The translations under genes and the position numbers were made by a program. DNA of 64,000 nucleotides, taken from contig CP091034.1 in NCBI GenBank assembly GCA_039725955.1, positions 1,860,001 through 1,924,000 on the forward strand, given 5' to 3'. The notes beneath the pieces are model-generated. The model was given only the letters and a program-made list of their open reading frames with translations, searched no databases and was not told the origin of the DNA. Positions 8,496 through 17,094 of the stretch are shown here, piece after piece; within the stretch, counting starts at the first letter, position 1; each line of letters begins with the position of its first letter. The DNA comes from Sinorhizobium sp. B11. Its GTDB lineage: Bacteria > Pseudomonadota > Alphaproteobacteria > Rhizobiales > Rhizobiaceae.

Positions 8496-8519
8496 CAATA
8501 AATGACATGTCATCTATTG
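8496..8519. promoter_or_regulatory. 24-bp palindrome, probable MarR operator
   Basis: The left half CAATAAATGACA and the right half TGTCATCTATTG are reverse complements except for one base pair (8501/8514). The core of 12 bases (8502-8513) is perfect. It lies in the 100-bp gap upstream of marR, where an autoregulating MarR dimer would bind. Confidence 0.72.
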
Positions 8520-8576
8520 TGGCGCAAGACGAAAGTGTGATTGGTGCGTCGTTTCAAGCGATGAACTTTTCTCGGT

Positions 8577-9239
8577 TCACTTCAGTCGGAAAACAGCGCT
8601 GTCGGCGGTCGAGAGGCTCTGGGCTCCGCCAAAATCCGGCACCGCATAGTTTGCAAGCCGCAGCAGTGAGTTCGTGGGAAGGGGCGCCCTGCCGGGATCG
8701 CCGACGAGCACATCGAGACCGGCCATGCGGCAGCGTTCGAGAAACGGCAGGACACGCCCCGCCAACGCCTCGTCATAGAAGATGTCACCGGCCAGCATTA
8801 CCTCGGCAGCAGGCGGAGCATCTCCCATGATGTCGCCGAGTTCCGTGTCGATCATGACACCATTCGCTGCAGCGTTCATCAGCGTAGCAGCAATCGCCTT
8901 GTCATCTATATCAACGGCCAGAGCATGTGCTGCACCGCATTTCATTGCCGCTATGGCGACAAGACCGGAGCCTGTGCCGAGATCGATGATGCGTTTGCCG
9001 GCAACCGTTTCGGGATGGTCGAAGAGATAGCGCGCAAGCACGGCGCCACCTGCCCAGGGATAGGCCCAGTAGGGCGGCATCAGATCGGAATCATCAGCCA
9101 TTGCAAGCCGATAGAGGCCGCTCCTCGGTGTCGCCGTATGCAGCCTGACCTTAGGTATGGAAGGCACTTCCGAAAGCGGCAGGTTCGCCTTGATGAAGGC
9201 CGTCAGGTCGAGACGATCATCTGTGGACGCCGGTCTCAT
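8577..9239 (-). CDS. class I SAM methyltransferase, ETFB-lysine methyltransferase-like
   Basis: A 220-residue Rossmann-fold methyltransferase. IIDLGTGSGLVAIAA is the SAM-binding motif I, VDIDDKA ends strand 2, and AGDIFYDE plus VGDPGRAPLP resemble the post-motif segments of the METTL20/ETFB-KMT group. Known members, including a characterised Agrobacterium enzyme, trimethylate lysines next to the recognition loop of electron-transfer flavoprotein beta. Assignment to that substrate is inferred from these motifs. It is upstream of marR on the same strand but separated by a regulatory gap. Confidence 0.82.
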   Translation of the reverse strand: MRPASTDDRLDLTAFIKANLPLSEVPSIPKVRLHTATPRSGLYRLAMADDSDLMPPYWAYPWAGGAVLARYLFDHPETVAGKRIIDLGTGSGLVAIAAMKCGAAHALAVDIDDKAIAATLMNAAANGVMIDTELGDIMGDAPPAAEVMLAGDIFYDEALAGRVLPFLERCRMAGLDVLVGDPGRAPLPTNSLLRLANYAVPDFGGAQSLSTADSAVFRLK

Positions 9240-9397
9240 CTACTATCGATTGCCTCGTTGCGACAGGCCTTCAGGCCGCCCGGACGGCATAATACCTCGC
9301 TGGACCTTTGTATAGTTATGGAAGCCCGCGCCCCCGCGTAATTTCCACACGCGATCCCCCAGGGGTTCGCCCCTATTTTCTAAAGCTGGAGGAACTT

Positions 9398-10180
9398 ATG
9401 CAACCGATCACCAGACGCTCATTCTCGGCCGCTCTCGTTGCAGGGGCCGCACTCAGCATGTTTCCGGCCGCCAGCCGGGCCGCCACCGTAACCAAGGCAA
9501 AGAATGTCGTTCTCGTCCATGGCGCTTATGCCGATGCATCCTGCTGGCTGGATGTCATCCCTCATCTGCAGGCCGCCGGTCTGAACGTGATGGCCGTTCA
9601 AAACCCCCTCACCTCTTTTGCCGACGACGTCGAAGCCACCAAGCGTATCCTGGCACTGATGGATGGTCCGACCGTGCTTGTTGGCCATTCCTATTCCGGC
9701 ATGCTCGTCACTGAAGCTGGTGTCGATCCCAAGGTCACCGCGCTCGTCTACATCGCCGCTCGCGCGCCGGATGCCGGCGAGGATTATACCGCGCTTGCCA
9801 AGCAATATCCGACGCCGCCGGCCAGTGCCGGCCTTGTTCGCAATGGCGGTTACGCCCAGTTGAGCGAGGAAGCTTTCGTGAGAGACTTCGCCGGCGATCT
9901 GCCAGTTGCCCGCGCTAAGGCGCTCTATGCCGTGCAGGGCCGCATTTCCGATACGCTGTTCACTGCCAAGACGACGGTTGCCGCCTGGCGCTCCAAGCCG
10001 TCATGGTATGCCGTTTCGAAGAACGACCGCACCATCAATCCCGATCTCGAACGCTTCATGGCAAAGCGCATGAATGCGACGACTGTGGAGCTCGACGCCA
10101 GCCACGCTTCGCTGATCTCGCAGCCGCGCGCCGTCGCCGATCTCATCCTCGCAGCAGCCGGTCAAGACGAACATATCTGA
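9398..10180 (+). CDS. Tat-exported alpha/beta hydrolase
   Basis: A 260-residue hydrolase. The start carries a twin-arginine signal (TRRSFSAALVAGAALSM) with a likely cleavage after SRA, so the mature enzyme folds before export. VVLVHGAYADASCW is the oxyanion loop, VLVGHSYSGM holds the nucleophilic serine, and LDASHASLIS holds the probable catalytic histidine. The small cap and sequence resemble hydroxynitrile-lyase/salicylate-esterase type hydrolases. The ATG at 9398 follows GGAGG; the open frame upstream of it is not used. The 158-bp gap before it has no other gene. Confidence 0.88.
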   Translation: MQPITRRSFSAALVAGAALSMFPAASRAATVTKAKNVVLVHGAYADASCWLDVIPHLQAAGLNVMAVQNPLTSFADDVEATKRILALMDGPTVLVGHSYSGMLVTEAGVDPKVTALVYIAARAPDAGEDYTALAKQYPTPPASAGLVRNGGYAQLSEEAFVRDFAGDLPVARAKALYAVQGRISDTLFTAKTTVAAWRSKPSWYAVSKNDRTINPDLERFMAKRMNATTVELDASHASLISQPRAVADLILAAAGQDEHI

Positions 10181-10194
10181 GACCTTTGCCGCAT

Positions 10195-10226
10195 GCCGGC
10201 CGCATTGCCTTACCAGTGCGGCCGGC
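10195..10226. terminator. convergent-gene hairpin, probable terminator
   Basis: GCCGGCCGCA (10195-10204) pairs perfectly with TGCGGCCGGC (10217-10226) across a 12-base loop. It lies between the convergent hydrolase and helicase genes. It lacks a T tract, so termination is inferred from position and stem strength. Confidence 0.55.
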
Positions 10227-10233
10227 GACTGCG

Positions 10234-12105
10234 TTAGCGGTCCTTTTTCTTGCCGAACTTGCCCTTGCCGCCTTCGAACTTGCCGCCTTCGAATTTCGGC
10301 TTCGGGCCTTTCTTCGTCCAGGGCTTGTCGTCCTGACGCTCGGCGCTGGCGGGCCTGTCCTTGCCGAACTTGCCCTTCGGCTTGTCGCCGCGGAAACGAT
10401 CATCGCCACGATCCTCGAACGGCTTCTTGGCAAAGGGTTTGGCAGCCGGTTTGCTGAAATCGGGCATGCCGTTCAGCCTGACCACGCGGATACCGCGTTC
10501 CATCGTCTTGTTCGGGCCGAGCGCGCCGAGAAAGCCATCGGCGCTATCAGCAGCAATTTCCACAAAGGTTTCATCCGGCTGCATCTTGATGGCGCCAATC
10601 TCACGCTTCGTGAGATTGCCGTTGCGGCAGAGCATCGGGATCAGCCAGCGCGGCTCGGCATTCTGCTTGCGGCCAACGGAGACCGAGAACCAGACGCTCG
10701 GACCGAAGTCGTCGCGCGGTCCCTTCTGCGCCGGAGCAAATTCGCGTGCCTCGCCGTTGTCGCGGCGTTTGCGGGCGCGGTCGTCCTGCACAGAAACCTC
10801 GATCAGGTCTTCCGGCGCCGACTGATTGGCGCGGTAGAGGCGCACGAAAGCGGCGGCAAGCGTCTCCGCACCATGGCTGGCGATCAGCTTCTGTACGAGA
10901 TCCTGTTCTTCATCCTGCGGCTTGTCGGCAAAGATCGGATCTGCGAGCAGCCGCTCGTCGTCGCGTTCAGTCACTTCTTCGACGGACGGCGGACGTGCCC
11001 AGGTGGCATTGATGCCGGCATTTTCCAGCAGTCGCTCTGCCTTGCGGCGAACGTTGAGCGGCACGATGAGCGCGCTGACGCCCTTGCGTCCCGCACGGCC
11101 CGTACGGCCGCTGCGATGCAGCAGCGTTTCCGGATTGGTCGGCAGGTCGGCATGCACGACGAGATCGAGGCCCGGCAGGTCGATGCCGCGTGCGGCGACA
11201 TCGGTTGCGATGCAGACACGCGCGCGTCCGTCGCGCATAGCCTGCAGCGCATGGCTGCGCTCGTTCTGGGTCAATTCGCCGGAGAGTGCCACGACATTGA
11301 AATTGCGGTTGTGGAACCGTGCCGTCAGGTGATTGACGGCCGCACGCGTCGAACAGAAGACAATCGCATTGCGCGCCTCGTAATAACGCAGCACGTTGAT
11401 GATAGCGTTTTCACGGTCGCTTGGAGAAACGACGAGCGCGCGATAGTCGATATCGATATGCTGCTTCTCTTCCGCCTGCGTGCTGATGCGCACGGCATCG
11501 CGCTGATAGCTCTTGGCGAGCTTGGCGATCGCAGCTGGAACCGTTGCCGAGAACATCAGGGTACGGCGCTCATCGGGCGCCGCTTCGAGGATGAATTCCA
11601 GATCTTCGCGGAAGCCGAGATCGAGCATCTCGTCTGCCTCATCCAGCACGGCAGCCTTGAGTTCGCTCATGTTGAGCGCATGGCGGCGGATGTGGTCGCA
11701 GAGACGTCCCGGCGTGCCAACGACGATATGCGCACCGCGTTCCAGCGCACGGCGCTCGCTGCGGATATCCATGCCGCCGACGCAGCTGACGATCACGGCG
11801 CCTGCCATTTCGTAGAGCCATTCCAACTCGCGCTTGACCTGCAGTGCCAGTTCGCGCGTCGGCGCGATCACGAGAGCAAGAGGTGCGGCGGCTGGCCCGA
11901 AACGCTCGGCGCCTTCAAGCAGCGTCGGCGCAAGCGCCAGGCCGAAGGCAACGGTCTTGCCCGAGCCGGTCTGGGCGGAAACGAGAGCGTCAGATTCTGC
12001 GAGCGCCGGATCGAGCATCGCCTTCTGGACGGGGGTAAGTTCTGTATAGCCGCGCTTCTGCAACGCCTTGGCGATCGCCGGAGAGACGCCGTTATAGTCA
12101 GTCAT
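10234..12105 (-). CDS. DEAD-box RNA helicase with DbpA RNA-binding domain
   Basis: A 623-residue ATP-dependent RNA helicase. Visible in order: the Q motif (TELTPVQKAML), AQTGSGKT (about 44-51), PTRELA, DEAD, SAT, the C-terminal RecA motif HRSGRTGRAG, then a DbpA-type RNA-binding domain (about 470-545) and a basic Gly/Lys-rich tail ending KGKFGKKKDR. This layout matches bacterial CsdA/DeaD-like helicases that remodel ribosome-assembly or cold-shock RNAs. The tail is low-complexity and likely adds non-specific RNA binding. It is a single gene on its strand. Confidence 0.95.
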   Translation of the reverse strand: MTDYNGVSPAIAKALQKRGYTELTPVQKAMLDPALAESDALVSAQTGSGKTVAFGLALAPTLLEGAERFGPAAAPLALVIAPTRELALQVKRELEWLYEMAGAVIVSCVGGMDIRSERRALERGAHIVVGTPGRLCDHIRRHALNMSELKAAVLDEADEMLDLGFREDLEFILEAAPDERRTLMFSATVPAAIAKLAKSYQRDAVRISTQAEEKQHIDIDYRALVVSPSDRENAIINVLRYYEARNAIVFCSTRAAVNHLTARFHNRNFNVVALSGELTQNERSHALQAMRDGRARVCIATDVAARGIDLPGLDLVVHADLPTNPETLLHRSGRTGRAGRKGVSALIVPLNVRRKAERLLENAGINATWARPPSVEEVTERDDERLLADPIFADKPQDEEQDLVQKLIASHGAETLAAAFVRLYRANQSAPEDLIEVSVQDDRARKRRDNGEAREFAPAQKGPRDDFGPSVWFSVSVGRKQNAEPRWLIPMLCRNGNLTKREIGAIKMQPDETFVEIAADSADGFLGALGPNKTMERGIRVVRLNGMPDFSKPAAKPFAKKPFEDRGDDRFRGDKPKGKFGKDRPASAERQDDKPWTKKGPKPKFEGGKFEGGKGKFGKKKDR

Positions 12106-12203
12106 TTGTTCGATCTTTCGGAGCTGTCAGGCGCAGCGAGCGCCGTAGCCGGAAACGTCCGGCCGAAGAGTTGGGCCGTTCCTACTCGCTCCGGCTGCGA
12201 ATG

Positions 12204-14066
12204 TCAAAGTGTCTCGCCGCGCCATGTGTAGATGGCGATGCCGCCGGAGCGGCCGCGGAGTTTCGTATCGAACGGTCCGGCCAACCGGCCCGTGTGCAAG
12301 GGAATGGCATCGGGACCGGCGGCGTCGAGCAGTCCGGCGCTGAGTGCAAGCTCCGCACCGCGGCTTGCCGCCACTTCCATCAGCCGCTGCGCGACATTGA
12401 CGGTATCGCCCGTCGCGGTGATCTGCTGCCGGTCGCCGGTGCCAAGACGCGAAGCGACGATCGGGCCGCAATGGGCGCCGAGCTTGAAGCCTATCTTCCT
12501 GCGCCGAAGCTCAGGATGGCCTGCGAGGAAGAGGCGCGTGCGATCGGCAAGCCGTATGGCGCAGGCTGCGGCCCGCGCCGCATCGTCCGCCGCCGGTGCC
12601 GGCAATCCGAAGAGGATCATGGCGCCGTCGCCCATGAAGCTGGTGATCGCCCCGCCGAGAAGCCGTACTTCCTCATCGATCAGTTCAAAGAAGCCGCTGA
12701 GGATCTCGCGCACCATGGCCGGTCCAACCGCTTCGCTGAGGCCGGTGAAGCCCGAGAGATCGATGAAGACGACGGAAGCATTCTGCCGCACGGGCTCGGC
12801 CAGGAACGCCGGGTCGCGCGCCAGCCACTCCCCGAGGCCAGGCGCCTCGATGCGCTGCAGGCGCTCGGATTGATCGGCAAAGTGCCGCGCACGGCGGCGA
12901 TCGCGCCAGAGTTCTGCGGCGCCGAAAATAATCGCAGGCGGGAGTGCAGCCGCAATCGGCAATGCAGCACTCAGCCAGTAACCGTTCGCGAAAGCGGCAA
13001 GGTTGAGCATCGCCCAGGCAATGACCGTGAGGCATATGATGATAAAGCCGAGAGCGCTGCGGCGCCACGCGACCAGCGCGACCAGGAGAACAGGCAAGGC
13101 CGTCGCAATGCCGGCATCCGCCTGCCGTGTTCTGCTGTCGCGAACCATGCCATCGCCGGCGATCAGATGGGTGATTGCCGTCGACATGACTTCGACACCC
13201 GGCAGGATGGGATCGAACGGTGTGGGAAAGACATCGCCGCCGCCGGTGACTGTTGCGCCGATCACCACAACCTTGCCGGTGATGGCATCCGCCGGCAGCT
13301 TGCCATCGAGCGCATCGGCAGCGCTGAAGGTGCTGATGCTGCCCGCAGGACCATAGAACGTCAGCGGCAGGCGCTGGCCCGTATCCGTTGGAATGCGGTG
13401 AGCACCGAGCCGGATGCCATCGTTTTCGATCAAGGGTTCGGCCCCGAGCGCAATCGAGGCCGCGCGCAAAGGAAAGGCTGCGTCCAGACGGTCGGCGGCG
13501 CGAGAAAACAGCGGGATGAAACGCGGCACGCCGCTCTGGTCCGTCGCGACATTGACGATGCCGAGTGGCGCAGCCTCCACGAAGCGCGGCTGCGGCAGCA
13601 GAAGCTGCTGTGCTTCGGGTACCGTTGCAAGCGGATCCTCGGCATTTGCCGTCACCGACTGGAGACTTTGTGGAAAGGTCGCGGCGCCGGCGATGATGCT
13701 GGGCGCGGATTTGATCGCCGTTGCGAGCGCCGCATCCCCTTCCTCCGTGCCGGGATCGACGAGCAGTATATCGAGAGCCAGCGCCCTTGGTTTCAACGCC
13801 CCGATGGAGGTTACGAGTTGTGCAAGCGTATCCCGCTTGAGCGGATAGCCATGTGCCGCGGCGGTGCGGTCATCGATCGCGATAATGGAAACAATATCGG
13901 GCGGAGACCGGACACCGACGATCATGCTGCGCAGATCGACCAGCGTGGCTTCCACACGCTCGATCAGGCCGGAGTTCGACTGCTGCTGCAGATGGAAATA
14001 GCCGAGGGAAGCGCCCCACAGACCGGCGAGCAGCAGTGCGATCACTGTCGGAAGCCGGTGGTTCAT
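12204..14066 (-). CDS. CHASE2-domain adenylate/guanylate cyclase
   Basis: A 620-residue membrane sensor cyclase. One N-terminal transmembrane helix (about 6-24) leads to an extracytoplasmic CHASE2 domain (about 30-300), three further helices (about 320-385), and a cytoplasmic class III cyclase domain (about 430-600). The two metal-binding aspartates are present (D436 in FIDLSGF, D480 in FMGDGAM), as is TGDTVNVAQRL near the base and transition-state sites, so it should be active. The ATG at 14066 begins a signal-anchor; longer reading upstream is Arg-rich shadow sequence of the FecR gene. It follows the FecR gene by 8 bases. Confidence 0.92.
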   Translation of the reverse strand: MNHRLPTVIALLLAGLWGASLGYFHLQQQSNSGLIERVEATLVDLRSMIVGVRSPPDIVSIIAIDDRTAAAHGYPLKRDTLAQLVTSIGALKPRALALDILLVDPGTEEGDAALATAIKSAPSIIAGAATFPQSLQSVTANAEDPLATVPEAQQLLLPQPRFVEAAPLGIVNVATDQSGVPRFIPLFSRAADRLDAAFPLRAASIALGAEPLIENDGIRLGAHRIPTDTGQRLPLTFYGPAGSISTFSAADALDGKLPADAITGKVVVIGATVTGGGDVFPTPFDPILPGVEVMSTAITHLIAGDGMVRDSRTRQADAGIATALPVLLVALVAWRRSALGFIIICLTVIAWAMLNLAAFANGYWLSAALPIAAALPPAIIFGAAELWRDRRRARHFADQSERLQRIEAPGLGEWLARDPAFLAEPVRQNASVVFIDLSGFTGLSEAVGPAMVREILSGFFELIDEEVRLLGGAITSFMGDGAMILFGLPAPAADDAARAAACAIRLADRTRLFLAGHPELRRRKIGFKLGAHCGPIVASRLGTGDRQQITATGDTVNVAQRLMEVAASRGAELALSAGLLDAAGPDAIPLHTGRLAGPFDTKLRGRSGGIAIYTWRGETL

Positions 14067-14074
14067 GAGACCGC

Positions 14075-14602
14075 TTATTGACCGAGGCGTGAAAGAAGAG
14101 CCGCGACGCGGGGCGCCGGCCAGGTGCGAACGGTGAGCGCAGCCGTTCCGCGCGTCACGTCTACGCCCTCGCCCGGTCCAAGCACGACGGCTGCCCCTGC
14201 CGGACGGCGTACGCCGACGCGGCCGCGTGTGACCAGTACGGAGGTCGTGCCGCCTTTGACATCGACGGCCCATTGGGTGCCGCGAACGGCCGCGATCGCC
14301 TGCGGCGTCACCACCTGGAAACCGCCGCGATGCTGGCTGCTGTCCACGTCGACAAGGGCAGCCTTGCTGCGCAATGACAGGGAATCCGGGCTGCCGTCGC
14401 GATTGCGATCGATGAGTGTGAACGATGCTCCGCGTTCGGCGGTTATATTGACGCCGCCAGGGCAGCGGAAGATCTGGTTGCCATTCGCCGCCCGCGAAAT
14501 CGCGCAGCTGGCGGACTGGGCATAAGCTGCTCCCTGAGGCAGGAGCCCGATTGTCAGAACAGCGAAAAACAGGCTGAGGGAGATTGCTGGGATGGCTTTC
14601 AT
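14075..14602 (-). CDS. FecR-domain periplasmic protein
   Basis: A 175-residue protein with a signal peptide (cleavage near AYAQS) and a FecR fold containing TPQAIAAVRGTQWAVDVKGGTTSVLVTRGRVGVRR. FecR domains are best known as periplasmic signal relays, but stand-alone versions like this one often sit next to CHASE2 cyclases. The gene precedes the cyclase by 8 bases and the pair likely forms one envelope-sensing unit, with FecR perhaps presenting a signal to CHASE2. That interaction is an inference from linkage. Confidence 0.88.
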   Translation of the reverse strand: MKAIPAISLSLFFAVLTIGLLPQGAAYAQSASCAISRAANGNQIFRCPGGVNITAERGASFTLIDRNRDGSPDSLSLRSKAALVDVDSSQHRGGFQVVTPQAIAAVRGTQWAVDVKGGTTSVLVTRGRVGVRRPAGAAVVLGPGEGVDVTRGTAALTVRTWPAPRVAALLSRLGQ

Positions 14603-14718
14603 GATCCGCCTCTCATGACCGCCGGTACATCCTCGAAGGCGCCGGCCGATCGATACTAGCTGAATTCGCCGGTTTCCCTATGCAAAAATCGGGGGCCGTG
14701 CAAGCCATTCGGAAACAT

Positions 14719-15858
14719 TCAGGGTCCGCTCGGTGACGGCCCGATGTAGCGAGCGCGAGGGCGAATCAGATGGCCGCTTTCGATCTGCTCCATCGCATGC
14801 GCCAGCCAGCCGGCTGTGCGCGCCAGTGCGAAGATGATGATCGGCGCCTCCTCCGGCAGGTTGAAGGCGGCCGTCATGGCGGCAAGCGCGAAATCGGCGT
14901 TGACCGGCTCGCCCACCATCTCTTCGCCGGCCCGCTGAACATCGCGGAAGATTGGCGGCACGTCGAAAGACGAGAGCAGAACGCGTGCCCGCACATCGCC
15001 GTCGGGATAAAGCGGATGTCCGAAGGCCCCCAGCCTGCTTCCCCGCAGCAACTGGTGGCGGATCGCGCGCTCCGCCCCGATGCTGGATGCGGCTTCGACA
15101 AGGGCATCGATACTCCGCCACGCCGAGCCATGCAGTGGGCCGGTCAGCGTCGAGAGACCCGAGAGCACGGCCGCAGAAAGTGCCGCTCCCGTCGAAACCG
15201 TGACGCGGACAGCGAAGGTCGAGGCATTCAGCTCATGATCGGCGAACATGACGAGCGCCCGACGCAGGCAATCGGCGGCCTCCGGCCTGCCCCAGCATGC
15301 AGCGAGACGGTGATGCAGGGAATGGTCCGACGGGCCTGGCGCCAGTGCATCGGCAATGGTGGAAAGCACGCTGCATGCTTCCATCTGCAAGGCGGGGCGC
15401 GCACGTCCGAGCGACGGCAGATCGGCGCTCACCCGTCCTGCCAGCGCCAGAAGTGCAGCCTGAATGGCAGGCGCTGCCGGCTCTGGCGCGCGCGCTGCCA
15501 CGCAGGTAAAACTTTCCGCGTTCCAAAGGAGCAGCGCAGTCTCCTCCAGCGTCGCATGCACTGAAAGCTCCGCCGCATCCCGCCCCCGATAAAGCAATCG
15601 TCCCGCGGCAATGGTTGAGATCGCGGATGCCAGCACGGGATCGCCCCAGCTGATTGCCTCGGCGGCGACCGTCTCGCTCTTGCGTCGGCCGGCATGCCGC
15701 TCGGCAAGTCGTTTGACGTCGCTTTGCTGATAGAGGCTGCGGCGCGGGTCGGCTGGGTCGGCCTTGGCGCGGATGCGACCCCGGCTGACATTGGCATAAA
15801 GCGTCTGCGGCTTGGTGCCGAGTTCCGCCAACGCTTCCTCTGCTGTCAGCCAGGTCAA
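14719..15858 (-). CDS. citrate synthase-family protein with N-terminal helix-turn-helix
   Basis: About 379 residues. The first 55 (LTAEEALAELGTKPQTLYANVSRGRI) form a MerR/excisionase-like DNA-binding domain; the rest is a citrate synthase fold. The two catalytic histidines are kept (TGPLHGSA and FGHPLYP) and the third catalytic position is Asp (NADFALAA). I place the start at a TTG (15858) preceded by GAGG; the longer frame to 15903 starts at another TTG with no ribosome site and would run through palindromic DNA. It faces the other citrate synthase divergently and may bind the shared intergenic DNA, so it could be an enzyme, a regulator or both. Confidence 0.85.
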   Translation of the reverse strand: MTWLTAEEALAELGTKPQTLYANVSRGRIRAKADPADPRRSLYQQSDVKRLAERHAGRRKSETVAAEAISWGDPVLASAISTIAAGRLLYRGRDAAELSVHATLEETALLLWNAESFTCVAARAPEPAAPAIQAALLALAGRVSADLPSLGRARPALQMEACSVLSTIADALAPGPSDHSLHHRLAACWGRPEAADCLRRALVMFADHELNASTFAVRVTVSTGAALSAAVLSGLSTLTGPLHGSAWRSIDALVEAASSIGAERAIRHQLLRGSRLGAFGHPLYPDGDVRARVLLSSFDVPPIFRDVQRAGEEMVGEPVNADFALAAMTAAFNLPEEAPIIIFALARTAGWLAHAMEQIESGHLIRPRARYIGPSPSGP

Positions 15859-15869
15859 AGCAACCTCAT

Positions 15870-15899
15870 ATTGATCAATTACATCAAGATTGACGTCAA
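15870..15899. promoter_or_regulatory. two palindromes between divergent citrate synthase genes
   Basis: ATTGATCAAT (15870-15879) and TTGACGTCAA (15890-15899) are perfect 10-bp palindromes with centres 20 bp (about two helical turns) apart. They lie upstream of both starts if the minus gene begins at 15858. They are candidate operators for the HTH-citrate synthase itself. Confidence 0.5.
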
Positions 15900-15941
15900 C
15901 CAAACTAGGTCCGATCTTTCCTCTGGTAAAGGAGAAAACCC

Positions 15942-17030
15942 ATGAAAAATGGTTTGGAAGATGTCATTGCCGCTGAAACACAGCTCTCGGATGTCGACGG
16001 CGAAGCGGGCCGGCTGATCATCCGCGGCATATCCCTGGATCATCTGGCCGGGCGCAGTACCTATGAAGATGTCGCCGCGCTGCTGCTGGATGGATTGATC
16101 GAACCGCATCTCGATGCAACCGAGTTGCGCCGCCGGCTTGGCCAGGCGCGACGGGAAGTTTTCGCGGAAGTCAAAGCCGCCGATTCCCGCTTGCTGGCGC
16201 TGCCGCCGGTCGATGCGATGCGAGCACTCGTCGCGCGCCTGCCGGACGGTGAAGATATCGATACTGCGCTTCGCCTGCTTGCAGCACCCGCTGTCTTCCT
16301 GCCGGCGGTTCTGCGCCTGCAGCGCGGCGAGAAGCCGGTAAAGCCCGATGCCGGCTCGTCGCAGTCAGCCGATATCCTGCGGATGCTATCGGGCACGGTG
16401 CCGAGCGCCGAGCAGACGGGTGCACTCGACACCTATCTCGTAACGATCTCCGATCACGGCCTCAACGCCTCAACCTTCGCATCGCGCGTCATCGCCTCCA
16501 CCCGCGCCGGCCTCACCTCCTCGGTGCTGGCGGCGATCAGCGCACTGAAGGGGCCGCTGCATGGCGGCGCGCCGGGGCCGGTGCTCGATATGCTTGACGG
16601 TATCGGGAGCGATGCCAATGCCGGCCCCTGGCTGCGCTCGGCGCTCGATCGCGGCGAACGGCTGATGGGCTTCGGCCACCGTGTTTACCGCGTGCGCGAC
16701 CCGCGTGCCGATGCACTGAAAAATGCGCTGAAGCCGCTTGTTGCCGCAGGTCAGGTGAATACCGGCCGCATCGCGCTTGCCGAAGCCGTTGAGCAGGCAG
16801 CGCTCGCGATCCTGAAGGAGCGCAAGCCAGACCGGCCACTGGATGTGAATGTGGAATTCTATACCGCGTTGCTTCTGGAAAGCCTCGGCTTCCCGCGCGA
16901 TGCCTTCACCGGCGTCTTTGCGATCGGCCGCACTGTCGGCTGGGTCGCCCATGCCCGCGAACAGGGGCTGGAAGGTCGCCTCATTCGTCCCCGCTCGGTC
17001 TACGTGGGACCGCTGCCGCAGGCGGCGTGA
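15942..17030 (+). CDS. citrate synthase / 2-methylcitrate synthase family
   Basis: A 362-residue single-domain type citrate synthase that would condense acetyl- or propionyl-CoA with oxaloacetate. SDHGLNASTFASRV, KGPLHGGAPG and MGFGHRVYRVRDPRADAL carry the catalytic histidines. At the third catalytic position it reads NVEFYTALL, with Glu where most citrate synthases have Asp. The ATG follows AAAGGAGAAAACC, a clear ribosome site. It is divergent from the HTH-bearing paralogue. The housekeeping gltA is expected elsewhere in the genome. Confidence 0.88.
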   Translation: MKNGLEDVIAAETQLSDVDGEAGRLIIRGISLDHLAGRSTYEDVAALLLDGLIEPHLDATELRRRLGQARREVFAEVKAADSRLLALPPVDAMRALVARLPDGEDIDTALRLLAAPAVFLPAVLRLQRGEKPVKPDAGSSQSADILRMLSGTVPSAEQTGALDTYLVTISDHGLNASTFASRVIASTRAGLTSSVLAAISALKGPLHGGAPGPVLDMLDGIGSDANAGPWLRSALDRGERLMGFGHRVYRVRDPRADALKNALKPLVAAGQVNTGRIALAEAVEQAALAILKERKPDRPLDVNVEFYTALLLESLGFPRDAFTGVFAIGRTVGWVAHAREQGLEGRLIRPRSVYVGPLPQAA

Positions 17031-17035
17031 CGGAA

Positions 17036-17072
17036 TGAAAAAAGCCGCTCCCTCGTTTCGGAGGGAGCGGCT
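17036..17072 (-). terminator. Rho-independent terminator of pyrG
   Basis: AGCCGCTCCCTC (17043-17054) and GAGGGAGCGGCT (17061-17072) form a 12-bp stem with a 6-base loop. On the minus strand it is followed by six T residues, so it ends the pyrG transcript; it also lies 12 bases after the convergent citrate synthase stop. Confidence 0.88.
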
Positions 17073-17094
17073 GGAATTGTGTAACAGCGAAGAA

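Noticed and set aside
10003..12231. Plus-strand open frame of 742 residues across the helicase gene
   Set aside because: Shadow of the clearly conserved DEAD-box helicase on the minus strand.
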